From: Sphaerulina vaccinii
Lineage: Eukaryota > Ascomycota > Dothideomycetes > Mycosphaerellales > Mycosphaerellaceae
Direction of reading: 5' to 3'
Assembly (NCBI GenBank): GCA_022570795.1
Contig: JAKUDP010000006.1
Coordinates: forward strand, 2,170,001 to 2,234,000
DNA length: 64,000 bases
Shown: positions 32,550 through 44,103 of the stretch, one piece after another
Numbering within the stretch: the first letter of the stretch is position 1
Layout: every line of letters starts with the position of its first letter
Notes under the pieces: generated by a model
What the model saw: the letters and a program-made list of their open reading frames with translations, nothing else
The model's database searches: none
Told to the model about the DNA's origin: nothing
Translations under genes and position numbers: made by a program

Positions 32550-33460
32550 ACTACTATAGCGTACTTAGAATAGAACAAACTTATAGAAATAAATACTTTT
32601 CTATAGGTAGATAAGTTAGAAGTACTAATAAGTAAATATAAGCTTCTACCTAGATTACTATTAACCTAGGTATTTAAATACAAATTCGATAAATAGTCTT
32701 ATTATATACGAGATAAGGTACGACTATATATATATAGCGACCTTTAAGGTACGATATTCGATATTTATATAGCTATAGTAATAGTATATATCTTCTACTT
32801 CTACTATATATTAGCTACTACCTTCGGAATAGAAATAGAGTAATTTAATATTATTAATATATTTCTTAATACCTTACTACCTTATACTATATATATAGGC
32901 GCCTAAGAGGTTTAGATAGAAGGGCAAAGTATTATAGTTATTATAAGTACTCTATAGCTTTAAAAAAGCCTCTATATTATAGTAGGCTAAGTTTACTATA
33001 TTACTTTTAGAGTTTAGCTTATATCTAATACTAGACGTTCCATACCTATACTATAATAATAAGGGTATACTAGTCTTCTTCTATATCGATAATATTATTA
33101 TAATCTACTATAAGAAGAATAAGGTATATATATAGGCTTTTAAATAACAACTATTCGAATATTATAATATAACTTTATAAAGTAAAGTAAAGTAGTTTCT
33201 TAGTATTAAGATCTATAGAGATAGAGCTAAGAAGCTTATATACCTCTTATAATAGGAGTATATTAAGTATATAGTATAAAGGTTTAGTATTACTCTAGGC
33301 AACAAATAGACTAATATACCTATACCTACAAATATAGATTAGTCTATACCTAAGAGCTACTATACCGAGAAATAGCTAGTTCTTAACTACTAATAATATA
33401 TTAGTTTAATTAACTAGTATACTATTAAAATAAGGCTAGACGTTATAAAAGCAGCCTCTA
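32550..33460 (+). pseudogene. copia reverse transcriptase remnant
   Basis: Pieces NKLIEINTF, LTWVFKYKFDK, RDKVRLYIY, LATTFGIEIE and FFYIDNIIIIYYKKN correspond in order to the copia RT motifs (W.LV, K.RWVFK.K, KARLV..G, YVDD). The YVDD box has become YIDN. All frames are broken. Confidence 0.8.
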
Positions 33461-33559
33461 TACTTAGTTATTACTTAGTTAATCTAATAAAAGTATACCT
33501 CTAAGCTATAAACTACTATATTTAATACCTCTTATAAACTAAGCTATTATACTTAGTCT

Positions 33560-34080
33560 ATAGTTACTTTAAGGCTTACTTACTATATATATATAGTAAT
33601 AAGGTACCTCTATTATAATAAGGTAGCTTTCTTAGTACCTCCGATACTAGCTTTATAGATTATAGTAACTTTAAGAGCTCTAAAAGCTATATATTTTTTA
33701 TATTTAGTAGACTAACCTTATAGAAAGCTAGTAAGCAATCAACTATTATAAAAAGTACTACTAAGGCCGAGCTTACTATACTATTATATACTAGAAGCGA
33801 GCTTATTTAGTAGCAATTACTATTTAAATAGCTATCTATTATATTTAATAATATACTAACCCTCTACTATAATAACTAATAAACAATTCGATTAATAACT
33901 AAGGAAGGTATAGTTAATAGTAAGCTTCGATATATTAATATATACTAATACTAGCTACGACAAGAGGTATAGAACAACAAGCTTAATATCGAATATATAC
34001 TAATACAAAATATACCTATAGACAGCCTTACTAAACTACTTACTATATAATAATAATAGTAGTTTATTATATAGCTAGGC
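33560..34080 (+). pseudogene. copia RNase H remnant
   Basis: Downstream of RT, decayed text includes a GY.D-like strand (DTSFIDYSNFKSSKSYIFFIF) and STTKAELTILLYTRSELI, the S..EAEY/L..A..E pattern of copia RNase H. Stops throughout. Confidence 0.6.
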
Positions 34081-34300
34081 CTTTAACTAATACTAATACC
34101 TAATATATAGGAAACGAGCGATACTCGCTTACTAAGTATATACTAAAACGAGTTAGAGAAACTCTCCTTAGTAGAAATCGATATAATAGTAGATAGCAAA
34201 GTAGCTACTAGTAGTACCTAGAAATAATAGTATATATCTACTTTAGGAAGGAGGTCGATAGACAACTACTATATACAACGCTATACTAGCTAAAGGGGTA

Positions 34301-34523
34301 TATTGCGCAGATAGCCGAAAATACCGAATATAAGCTAAGAATACGAGAAACTAGCCCTCTAGGCTTATATAGAGATTTCTTAGATCTTGGCAAGCAATTT
34401 AGTATATAGAACGCACTACAGATAGCTTAGAATGATTAGTTGTTAACTCCTACACGATCTGATCTATATATTCCAATATTCATGAAATTGCCAAGCAATT
34501 ACGTAACTAACTGCCTCGCATCA
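34301..34523 (+). repeat. 3' LTR (223 bp)
   Basis: Begins TATTGCGCAG (5' LTR: TGTTGCGCGG) and ends CTCGCATCA. The inner half is mutated; the outer half from about 34415 keeps CA/TG. Together the two LTRs preserve complementary halves of the original sequence. Confidence 0.9.
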
Positions 34524-34528
34524 GTGGA
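34524..34528. repeat. 5-bp target-site duplication, right copy (GTGGA)
   Basis: Perfect match to 28550-28554. Confidence 0.9.
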
Positions 34529-34725
34529 CCAATGACACATCTTGCAAAGTCATCCAGAGACATCACTTTGTCCAACCTTTCCTCTTCCAGCAACCTCTGC
34601 GCTCCTCCAAAGTGGCCAGTAGAGTGCTGCAGCCTGCGCGATATGCCATCTTGTCTGCCACCTTGTATAGCGTTGTCAGCAGGCTCGTTTTCTCTTTCTG
34701 AGATGGCAGATTCGATGGTCTTCAT
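34528..34725 (-). pseudogene. 5' part of the gene split by the copia element
   Basis: The minus-strand ORF starts with ATG at 34725 (MKTIESAISERENEPADNAI) and runs 66 codons to ..LDDFARCVIG at the insertion point, then reads into the LTR and stops after six extra residues. It joins in frame with 28362-28553. The visible protein is charged and helical in this half, with no signal peptide or known domain. Upstream exons are possible. Confidence 0.65.
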
Positions 34726-36126
34726 GCACCAGCGCCACCGAAGGGCTCGATTGGTGTGAGTCGTTTCCTACTTCAACCCCACGAAACGCCACGAGCGGTA
34801 TGCATCTTTACTGTTGTTGTGGAGGAAGAGTTGGTTGCATGAGCTTAAGTCGAGAACCCGTCGATCTCCCGCATCTATTGCGGTCTCTCACAAGGCGAAG
34901 TGATGAGGCCAGATTCCTCGGTCTATGGACTCCATCGGCGCTTCTCGAAGCATGTGCTACGCAGATCTGAGGCTTGAGTTGTTCGATACAGCAGCAGAAG
35001 GCATGAGAACACACTTTAGGTGCAATGCAATCTGTTCTGCTCGGAGTCTGAACAGACTCTCATCACCACAACAGCGCCAGAAGATGTCAGTGGCATTGCG
35101 GGGACCTGGGGCAGACTGCGGGCCTCCTCCTCAGGCGTCACAGGCGTCCAGATGTGCCAGGTCTCAGAGATTACTCAACTTCACCACCAGCATCTAGGCA
35201 CCAATGAGATTCATGAATTGTCAGCCCTTTGGCAACAGCCACACGGCAGAATCCCTACGCTACCACGATGCTCACCGCGGTCGTGATGCACCGGACGCGG
35301 TTAAAGCGACCATCTCAGGATCTGCGACCACCCCGCGCATAAGGTTATCCTCTGTACGCTACTGTATCGATACTGCAACCCTAGAAGTCGCAAGGCATCA
35401 AGTTCTACTGCGTATCGAGTTACCTTAGAGGTATTCGCGATGTAGACTGCGAATATCTAGGATGCGTTCTGCGAAAGCGTACAGATCAGACGCGTTCGTT
35501 GTCCCTCGCAAACCAGGCAGCGCATACAGAGTAGCCGTGATTGCAAAGCGCGTACCTTATGAGGTATCCTCGGCATTAGACAGACAGCAACATCGCGAGA
35601 GCTATTCTACTTCGCGCTCGATTAAGGACTCTTTGCGTAGAAGACTAAGCTTGCTTCCGCGTTATCGAGGAGTAAGTCTCTAGATCGCAACAGCGAAAGA
35701 GTCACTTCGACAGTAAGGTTGCGTTGTGAGTCTTCTACACACTGCTGCATGACAACATAGGGAGATACTGGTTCCAGTTATATCGATAGTTATCCTTGGG
35801 GTGGTCGCACTTGCGGAGGTGGTCGCTTTAATCCCGTCCGATGCACCCCATGAACAGTGTCAAAAGACGCACCGCATGAACCAATCATGTCTTCCAAGAA
35901 AACCTTCGACCTACCTAAACCGCAACAAGCACATCTATAAGACGTTACCTACTTGGATTAAGCTTTGCGCGGAGGCCTGGAGAGCTCCGCCTGGTATTGC
36001 TTCTGGCCACACACCGAGGACTGGTATGCAAGACGACTAAGGCTTTGTGATTGTATATGAAGGAAGGGACTTCTGTTTCGTTCGAGGAGGTCATTCCTAC
36101 TACACAACACTCCTACAACCATCAAC
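34726..36126. other. no gene supported; right part is the peroxygenase 1 promoter
   Basis: Only short ORFs. The last 100 nt before 36127 are CA/CT-rich (ctactacacaacactcctac), a common look for fungal 5' leaders. Confidence 0.4.
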
Positions 36127-37711
36127 ATGTCTCTTCGTGCTGGTGTCGTTGCTGCTTTGGCCGGCCAGGCCGTTGCCTTCCCATGGGTTGCTTCCCATGT
36201 CGGAATGGATCCTCGTGAGATGGCAAAGCGCGATTCTCTCGTCGAACGACAGGACCCAGGCTCAAATGTCTGCCCATTCAACCCAAATCACCAGGGTGCT
36301 GTGCCATACAACCCCAAGTACCCTTACTGTGGTGCGATCAACGGCGCACCAGGTTTCCAAGTCTGTGCCAACAACCTTGTGCCTGCCAAGGGCGATACTG
36401 CCCACGCATGGATGGCTCCAGGAAAGAACGACATTCGTGGACCTTGCCCAGGTTTGGTGAGTAGAAGAAGTTCACTTTGCTGCATTGTTGCATGTACTGA
36501 CAGTATCATAGAACAGTAAGTGTAGTAGGCAGAAGGCATGCGCTATCGACAGTGTCTCACTGAGCCCACATCCACTGGGGTGCTGAGCTCAAAGACAGAC
36601 GCTTGATGAGACAGCCTGCGTTTTCAGAGATACTTGCTAACCCTTCTACCTACTACTTTTAGCCGCCGCCAACCACGGGTTCTTGAGCCGTGACGGTATC
36701 GTCACCTTCGCTGAGCTCACTGACGCTCAACAAAACGTGTACGGTGTCGGCTACGACTTGGCTGTTCTGCTCGCTGTTCTCGGTGTTGGCCTTGACGGTG
36801 ACCCGCTCACTACCAAGCTCTCTCTTGGATGCGATGCCACCTCTCGCACCGCCACTCCAGGTCTTGGACCGGAAGGTGGCCTCAACACTCACAACAAGTT
36901 CGAGGGTGATACTTCGTTGACCAGAAACGACTACTACCTTGCCAATGGTGACAACTTCCGATTCAACCAAACTCTTTACGACATGATGTCCAAGACAACC
37001 GTGAGTTCACAGGCGAACGCCTCGTATGGCCATCTACTGACGTTTCAATAGGGCGGTCTGCACAACCGCGAGAACATTGCTCTGTACCGATACCAACGAT
37101 ACCAGCAATCTCTCAACGAGAACGGCAACTTCTACTTCGGTCCCAAGAGTGTGCTCCTCTTTGGTGCCTCATCCTTCTTGTACGAGCTCTTCCCATCTTT
37201 TGGCGAGTTCGGAACACCAGACCAGACGACTATGGGTAAGTCTCATAGACACCACCTGTCCCGAGACATGTAAAGAGAGTATATGTCTAACCAATCCGCA
37301 GACTTCTTCTTCAAGAAGCAACAGCTTCCACCAAACTGGTTCTCGCGTGTCGACCCATACACCATCCCGCTCGTCGCTGCTGAGATCGCTGCCCAGTACT
37401 TCTTGCACCCAGTTGCTTTCGGTGGAAACACTGGCCGACCAAACACCTTCGTCGGTCTTGGCTCGCAAGGCCCATACATCTCCAACAGCACTCTCACAAA
37501 CAGCACTCCCGCTGGTGTTGCATGCCTGCTCTACCAGGTTGCTACCGAGAACATCCCATCTGCGGTCGGCGGTGGAGGTGAGGCTAGCGACGCTATTCCA
37601 GCGAGCAGCTTGAACTTTATGAGGAACACCCTCAACCCACTGTTCACCAACTCGTCCCTGTCTGGTGCTGCTGCATTCGGATGCCCAATTGTTACTGGCA
37701 CTGCTTCGTAG
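36127..37711 (+). CDS. secreted heme-thiolate peroxygenase/chloroperoxidase-family protein 1, 421 aa
   Basis: Five exons: 36127-36456, a 4-nt exon 36512-36515, 36663-37000, 37052-37235 and 37302-37711; all introns are GT-AG with fungal branch sites and the total is 422 codons. A signal peptide (MSLRAGVVAALAGQAVA) leads into FPWVASHVGMD. The heme-ligand motif is GPCPGLNTAANHG, Cys at about 107. The distal acid/base motif is HNKFEGDTSLTR (Glu near 192, Arg near 199), the EGD..R arrangement of unspecific peroxygenases rather than the EHD of classical chloroperoxidase. The product should be an extracellular enzyme using H2O2 to oxygenate or oxidise organic substrates. Asn-X-Ser/Thr sites near the C-terminus suggest glycosylation. 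It is the first of three family members on this strand. Intron 2 resembles an introner-like element. Confidence 0.93.
36512..36515 (+). other. 4-nt microexon (AACA)
   Basis: Lies between two canonical introns: GTGAGT..TACTGAC..ATAG on the left and GTAAGT..GCTAAC..TTTTAG on the right. It supplies the Asn of PGLN and one base of the next codon. Skipping it breaks the frame and loses the conserved Asn; sister genes have GLNV and GLNA at this point. Confidence 0.7.
36516..36662 (+). repeat. intron resembling an introner-like element, copy A
   Basis: The 147-nt intron shares its 3' half with the 116-nt intron at 60678-60793 in an unrelated gene: AAAG.CAGAC, GAGACA, TGCGTTTTC.GAGATACTTGCT.AC..TT.TACCT...CTTTTAG. 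The match covers roughly 75 nt with few gaps. Confidence 0.7.
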
Positions 37712-40162
37712 ATGGGCGGGATGATAGAGGAGGAGCACGATGGACGGATCATACGATCAGATGTGAGATGATAAGATGCATTGCACTGTATATATTGCAG
37801 ATCAAAATGATAGTATAGCTAAAGTTAAGCACTGCCGTTGCTTGAACCACACCCTTCTTGAGCACGACATCGTCTCACCTCCTTGATCCAAGCAGCAATT
37901 TCCAGACACGAGCAAGGTAAGTTGGTCATTCACGTAGCACACGTTATCTTGAAACTGTGGCGTGAAGGTCCTTCATCTTTGTCTGTCTAACTGACTGGTT
38001 GCATAGCATTTCACTCGGGCACTTTCAACAACCCGGCTAATGTGCATTAGGGTTGCCCGAAACCAGTGGGACGACGGTGAAGTGTCTAGTTGGACATTCC
38101 ACCATGATCTGGATAAGCCATTTGATGGGAAAGGAAGACATAAGAGTTCCTGGAAGGATGTAGGACGATAGGTTCAGAGTGCGGCCTTCAATCCTGGAAA
38201 GTCCGAATTAACGATATTTCCAAAATGTCTCTTCTTTGACATCGTGACTATGTAACACCCACAACTCACCCCCAATTCTTGGATTGAATCTATGCAGATC
38301 AGGATGGAAAACTTTGTCTATATCTTTGTCATCTTTGTTTCCATGGCATTGCAGCCATTGTCCCAGGGAGGCGCCAACTCTACATCCACTGCTCCCTCCC
38401 TCGACTACTAGTCCTTCGTCTATGAGAATCATTTCCGGACTTCATCTGGCAAGGACAACTACAACGTATAGGCATAATTGACCGACGTGCTACAAACATC
38501 TCACGACAACTTTCTCATCATAATGCTAGATGCTCGACTGGCTGTTTTGCACGATGCAACTATAGACTAAGGATCTTCTGAATTGCACCATTCCATGAGT
38601 GCGAACGCTCACGCATAGAAACTAATCAAGTCCACATGGCGACCACGTTTGCCAGTTCCTGAATATCTCCCGAGGCTTTCACGAAGCGAGACCTCATCTC
38701 TTCTCGATGCATTAACGATACGATTCAGTGCATCGAATCTGCACGCTATACAGCTTCTGGACGACCGTTTCCAGACATCAGACCATGTATACCAGAATGT
38801 TCCGAGGCAGTCAGACCGCTCGGGTGCAGCAAAGATCTCATGACCCTGCAGACAGTCGTCAAAAACGAATTTGCTTTCACTGCAACCCGGTAGGAAGTCG
38901 TGAGGTCGCTTGTGGCGTTAGACACGTCGTGAAATGTGCCGAGGGCGTTTTTCAGCAAACCTGGCATCAGGATCACGGCAGATGTAGGCTGCATAGCTGA
39001 GAAACACTCTACGCATCAATCCATCTTGGCCACGAAAATCGAGACAGCATAGAGGTTTGCCACTTCTCGACCAGATACGACAGAGCCAACGAGCACGAAT
39101 CGAACGTCACTGACGTTGCCCTACAAGATCACACAAAAGAGAAACAAGAAAGTATTTTGTCCACAGACGTAAGCCAGGCACGCCTCAACCTGCCAGGGCA
39201 CAAAAGAAGTCGTTGATTTTGGTTTCCACATCTGGGCGCCTCAAGCATAACTTTAAACTCTAATATCAGACACCGAGGAATGTTGCAAGCGGCGTTCAAG
39301 CCTCGGTGGAGTCATCAAATTCCTGGACTTGCAATTCGTCGAAAGTGCGCCTCCTCCACAATCGCAACTATTTCTCCGCAGCAGTTACATCAGCTAAAAA
39401 GGCAGGTCAAGCGTATGGCGCATGAGTTAAGGTAAGATCTGCAGCTCGGCGGCTTAGCCCGCTACTCAAGTTTGCAAGGCGAACTTTTGGTGAAGATGTT
39501 CACTTCACACACTTCCAGAACAACTCTCGTTGTCGACCTCACTTCGTCAATCTTGCTAGCAACAACTTCATATCCTACAATTTGTGCACGGAGTACGCGC
39601 TACTGCCCGACCGAACAGTTGATATTTCGCAATTGCAAGTCCTATCTCGTATTCAAGCGAAGCCAAGTCTCCCAAGCGATGCACCAAGAGTGATCATCCG
39701 CATCCCACAGCCCGTTCCCCAACGCCCAGAGACACCACTGCTACCTACCAGGACTCAGTCGCATCGAATAGTGTGGCCTCTAGGAGCGTGGCTGACACTT
39801 CTTCGCATCCAAGGACCAATCATGCCGTTCGTATTTCTCAAAGACGAAGGTGAACGTAGCAAAGTTCATGCTCTTGGCCTCTAGTACCGAAATGAGTACG
39901 GTCTGCTGGCAGGTTGCAGGAAGGTCTTCGTGGCTCGTGGCAGCGTCTATAGCGCGAACTTGAGATGGTATTTTGGAGATCGACAGAGTGATGTGCAAGA
40001 AGTTCCTCGGTGGCAATTGCAAACGAGTGAACACCTCGTGGCAGTCCTGAGTATACATTGTTTCCAGAACATCCCTGAAGTCGAACAGATCAGCACTCAC
40101 ATCACATTTTCAACTTCAACCATCAAACATACTCTCGCAGACTTCTGAGTATCTCTTCCAAC
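37712..40162. other. intergenic between peroxygenases 1 and 2
   Basis: No gene is firmly supported. A plus-strand frame open from about 39490 to 39884 (..TVDISQLQVLSRIQAKPSLP.., IIRIPQPVPQRPETPLL..) lacks an ATG and could be an exon of an unrecognised gene; an overlapping minus-strand frame is equally open. Confidence 0.35.
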
Positions 40163-41498
40163 ATGAAGTCTTTCATCGCACTGTCGCTGCTCTCAGGAGC
40201 AAGCGCCTTCCCATGGGTCGCCCACGCTCCAGGTGTTGACTCATCGGCTCTTCACAGCATTGGAAAGCGCCAGCAGGCTCCGCAGCCTGGCGGCCCGGGT
40301 TCGGCAGATACTTGTCCATTCAACGCACAACACGTCAACGCAGTACCAGTCAAGGAGGGACAATACAACAACGCACGAAGTGGTCGCAAGGGAAATGAGA
40401 AAGGTGGCTACCAGGTGCCACGACCTGACGACCCAGACCACCGATTCATCGCTCCTCGACCAGGACGTGACATTCGTGGCCCATGCCCAGGTCTCAACGT
40501 TGCTGCAAACGTGAGTACTCTCCTCCAGGAAGAACGCATCTGCCTGCAGTACTGACATGATATAGCACGGCTTCCTTGCAAGAGACGGCGTCACCACGTT
40601 CAACGAGCTTGTCGATGCTCAACAGAATCTCTACAATGTCGGCTATGATCTTTCGCTCCTCCTTGCTTTCCTCGGTCTCCAAGCAGATGGCGATTTGATC
40701 ACCACGAAACTTTCCATTGGTTGCGATGTAAGTAGCTGCATGCATACAGCAGACTACTCCCGTGCTTGACTGACAGAACTGTAGGCGACAACACGGACAT
40801 CTGTCAACCCGCTGTTGACTGGCAGCCAGCCAGGTCTTGCAGGCCACAACAAGTTCGAAGCAGACACATCCCTCACTCGTAACGATTTCTTCACCGGAGG
40901 TGGCGACAACTTCTCGTTCAACCGCACGTTGTTCGACATGATGTCCCGCACCACTGGCGGTCTTCATAACCGCGAGAACCTTGCCGTCTACCGCGGTGAG
41001 CGTTGGGACCAATCCGTCGAGGAGAATGCCAACTTCTTCTTTGGCCCTCTTTCTCTCCTTCTCTTCGGCGCTGCCTCGTTTCTATACGAGTTGATGCCAT
41101 CTGGACCGAACTACATCCCCGATCAAGCGACGATGAACTCTTTCTTCATTGACGAACGACTTCCAGCCAACTGGATCAACCGTGTCGAGCCTTACTCCAA
41201 CCGCCTCGTCACGCATGAGATTCTGGCAATGTACTTGCTCAACCCACGTCCATTCGGAGGCAACACTGCTGATGGCTCATACGACACCATCAACTGGCAG
41301 GCAATCCAGAACGGAGAGCTCAAGCTCGGCATTGAGGCACCAGAGACCCTCTGCCTGATCTACCAGATCGCCACGCAAGTGCAGCCATCGACACTCAACG
41401 GTGTCGTCACCCCAACTGTTGAGGCACTTTCCTTCTTCCTCAGCCGAGTGCAGCCAGAGTTTGACAACCTTGGATGCCCTCGACCACTCACCAAGTAG
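40163..41498 (+). CDS. secreted heme-thiolate peroxygenase/chloroperoxidase-family protein 2, 407 aa
   Basis: Three exons: 40163-40510, 40566-40727 and 40785-41498, with introns of 55 and 57 nt (both with TGAC-type branch sites). A signal peptide (MKSFIALSLLSGASA) is followed by FPWVAHAPGVD. The heme motif is GPCPGLNVAANHG with Cys near 108, and the distal motif is HNKFEADTSLTR, EAD instead of EGD. The close paralogue of protein 1 lies 2.5 kb upstream (shared ..RDG..TF.EL.DAQQN.Y.VGYDL.. and FGGNT), but intron positions differ: here AAN/HG and GCD/ATT, there PGL/N/T and MSKTT/GG. The likely role is extracellular H2O2-driven oxidation. The EAD change may tune activity. Confidence 0.93.
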
Positions 41499-44103
41499 AT
41501 GGTAGAAGATGCTGTATAGCGGGAAGTACCAGACGAGAAGCATCAGAGTAGCTTCGTAGCAAAAGGAGGCAAGACTGCATCCAGATTATCATATGTATAT
41601 TCCCATAGCATGAAATCGAATTGTTCCAAGCAGTCCACTTTGTGCCATCAAGACGATTTATGCACCTTTCACCACACACAGCGATTTCGTTCAGCCAAGC
41701 GTCCAGCACTGTTGTTCTTCCCCAGATCCGGGTAGATACAGCGGCATGCATATCACCACGCCATCCTCCCGAAGTTCTAGGACTCCTCTCTGATAGGGCA
41801 GAAAGCTCTGTGACTACAACGCTGCAGGCCTCTACGTCTTGGTCGATGGAACCAACTGCAGAGATAATGCGGGATATGTATCCTTCTCCGATTATACCGT
41901 AAGTTTCTGTGACTACACTGCCGCACCTCTCGCTACCGTGGTCTGCGGACTTGATAGCAGAGATTAGGTGGCTGGGGAGTCCTTCTCTGATCTCGCCGGG
42001 TTCTCCTAATACTACGCCGCCTCGAGTTTGGATGGTATGGTAGGCAGCTGGAATGGCAGAGATAGTACGGTGACTTCATGCGACCCATCTCTGCTATATG
42101 CAAGTCGAAGAGATGGCGTGGTTATATGCAAGCAGCTATATGAATGCTGACTCAACTCAACCACGCCCGACGGTCATCCACAGCTCAGCTGCGTAGTGAG
42201 TGAGTCGTCCACGCAGCTCACGCTCGACTAAATTCTGTGCGCAAACAAGGTCTATATTCGTCTTGTCCATCGTCGAAGTTCTCCTTGTAACACCCTCTGG
42301 CACAGAAAAGAGCATCTTTGCCTCATCCAATGGCCAGAGAATGTATTTCTGCATCACATATCCGTGCCATCGATCGAGAACGATTTTCAACGAACAGGTG
42401 ATACCCTCAGCTAGGTGCATACATGACCTGTCGGCATCCGTGGCCATGCAACGCAGCTATCCATACTACTGGCATGTTCACTCGACAGCAATCTCACCGC
42501 GATGCTGAATCGTCGATGGTATCTTGCACCGTACAGGCACATGCCGTGTTCTTGCATCTCTCACTCGGCCGAGACTGGCTTCGTGCTGCATGCTAGACTA
42601 GCTGATGAGCATGTGGTGTAGCCCTCGAAAGCGTGGTTCCGGTACACCATTTACGCATACCAATAGACTACATAGCAAGCTTGAAAGTAGCGCTATTGTA
42701 ACAGTAAAAGCGTGTTGAGTGTAGACCGCTTCCACCTGCTGTGCTTCCAGTAGGATCAGCAGACGATGCTAGTCTGTGATCGAGCTGCGTAAGGTTGATG
42801 CGATCGAAACGTTCCTGCAAAAGAAGAAGGCTCGAACAGGCCTGGAAGGTCGAGAGATGAAGCTCGTGGGCTGCACATGGCGGTTGGACGATCGCACATT
42901 TGTTCAATCCATCTCAAATGCTCTACAGCTTGAACAGGTTTCTTGTGATAATGAAGCATTCCTCGCTCGAGCCATGAATTGGTCTGAACATGCTCACGCC
43001 GGGCAATCTCGGCCGTGATGACTTCTGCAGTGGGCCAGCAGGTACCGTTGTTGACATGAGACGCTGATCCGGAACAGGAAGGAGTGTTTGTCTACCAGGA
43101 GTCGTGAATGGAGCTTAGGCGTGGCTTCTAGGGCATGTTCGGTTGGCGTCAGGCTAAACGCATGAGGCGCAATCCTGGCGCTCTGGGAGAAGTGGAGAAC
43201 TGATCAGCCTCGGAGCTTTTAGACTTTGCAAGCTGACCACAGTTGGGGCATCTCTTTTACCAACTCCACTCCACTTTTGCTGAGATCATAGATGGAATGG
43301 CAACCAGTAGCGATGCTAGCCTGACCTCCTTGCGCTGCTGCGTAGCCTACTTTGATGAGGTTCTGCATCGGGCGTAGTTGTATGAAGCAGCTGGAGTGCA
43401 GCAAGGAATCCCCAGCCCGACCAGATCGGGCAAATCTTGCGACCAATGAGCTCGAATACAATCGCCTGACCAGCAAAAAGTTTCCAGTGAACAGGGCGTC
43501 AGCTCGTCAGCTCGTCGATATCGCCATCGTTCTGGCCAACACGTCCAGCACCGCAACACCCCTCCAGTGTGGTTCTTCCAAGACAGCAGATAGAGTTGGC
43601 TAAGCCTTTCGAAAGGAACTGTAAGCAACCCCACGTCAAGCCATGATATATGCCGGACCACAATTCACAGTTCAGGCCCGTCTCGTGGCGTTCGAAATGT
43701 GCCCGTGGAGCAGATCAATTGGCTGGAAAGCTCTTCAAGACTGCCGACTATAGTATGGGCTGAAAAGTAGCGCATCGCCCAGTGCGGTGACGATCGTCTT
43801 CAACCAAGTTTCTGATTGGCAGTCTCGTTGAACTGCTTTTGCTCTGCCAATCAGAGCTTGTAAGATTACGACTTCTGAAATCTGATGCTTTTGCTTAGGA
43901 GATACGCCTCGGCGGCCGTGCTCAGTATCACAACCAGGAGTCACTATTCAGCTCAGGTACAGCCTGTGATGCGGCGTGAGCCGATGATGGTGATGGCCAA
44001 TTGTGGCGTTCGAGATGGTCTTATATGAGTGACTTCCTCTTGCACATCCTGTCCCGAACCATCAGCATCATCATACAGAGTCTCTTCATTCATACCTTTC
44101 AAG
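41499..44103. other. intergenic between peroxygenases 2 and 3
   Basis: No gene is supported. Several 60-100 codon frames overlap on both strands; the frame from about 43355 (MRFCIGRSCMKQLECSKESP) is the best but has no recognisable feature. Confidence 0.35.

Larger units (their letters stand above)
28555..34523 (+). mobile_element. Ty1/copia LTR retrotransposon, full length but destroyed by RIP-like mutation
   Basis: A 5.97-kb element with two LTRs, a 5-bp target duplication, a polypurine tract (AAAGGGG) just left of the 3' LTR and, in spite of many stops, recognisable gag-pol order on the plus strand: integrase, then reverse transcriptase, then RNase H, which is the copia order. The interior is extremely rich in TA and almost free of CA and TG, the footprint of RIP (C to T at CpA on both strands). 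No ORF survives. The sharp composition change to normal DNA coincides with the LTRs. Confidence 0.92.

Noticed and set aside
28555..34523. An AT-rich centromere-like or mitochondrial insert
   Set aside because: Matching LTRs, a target duplication and copia pol motifs in order show a mutated retrotransposon.
36457..36662. Stwintron (nested twin intron) at the first intron position of peroxygenase 1
   Set aside because: The two introns are complete and separate, and the 4 nt between them are needed for the frame and the conserved Asn, so a microexon explains the data better.
37077..37738. Long plus- and minus-strand ORFs inside peroxygenase 1
   Set aside because: They run through introns or opposite to a gene whose exons match the Peroxidase_2 family throughout.
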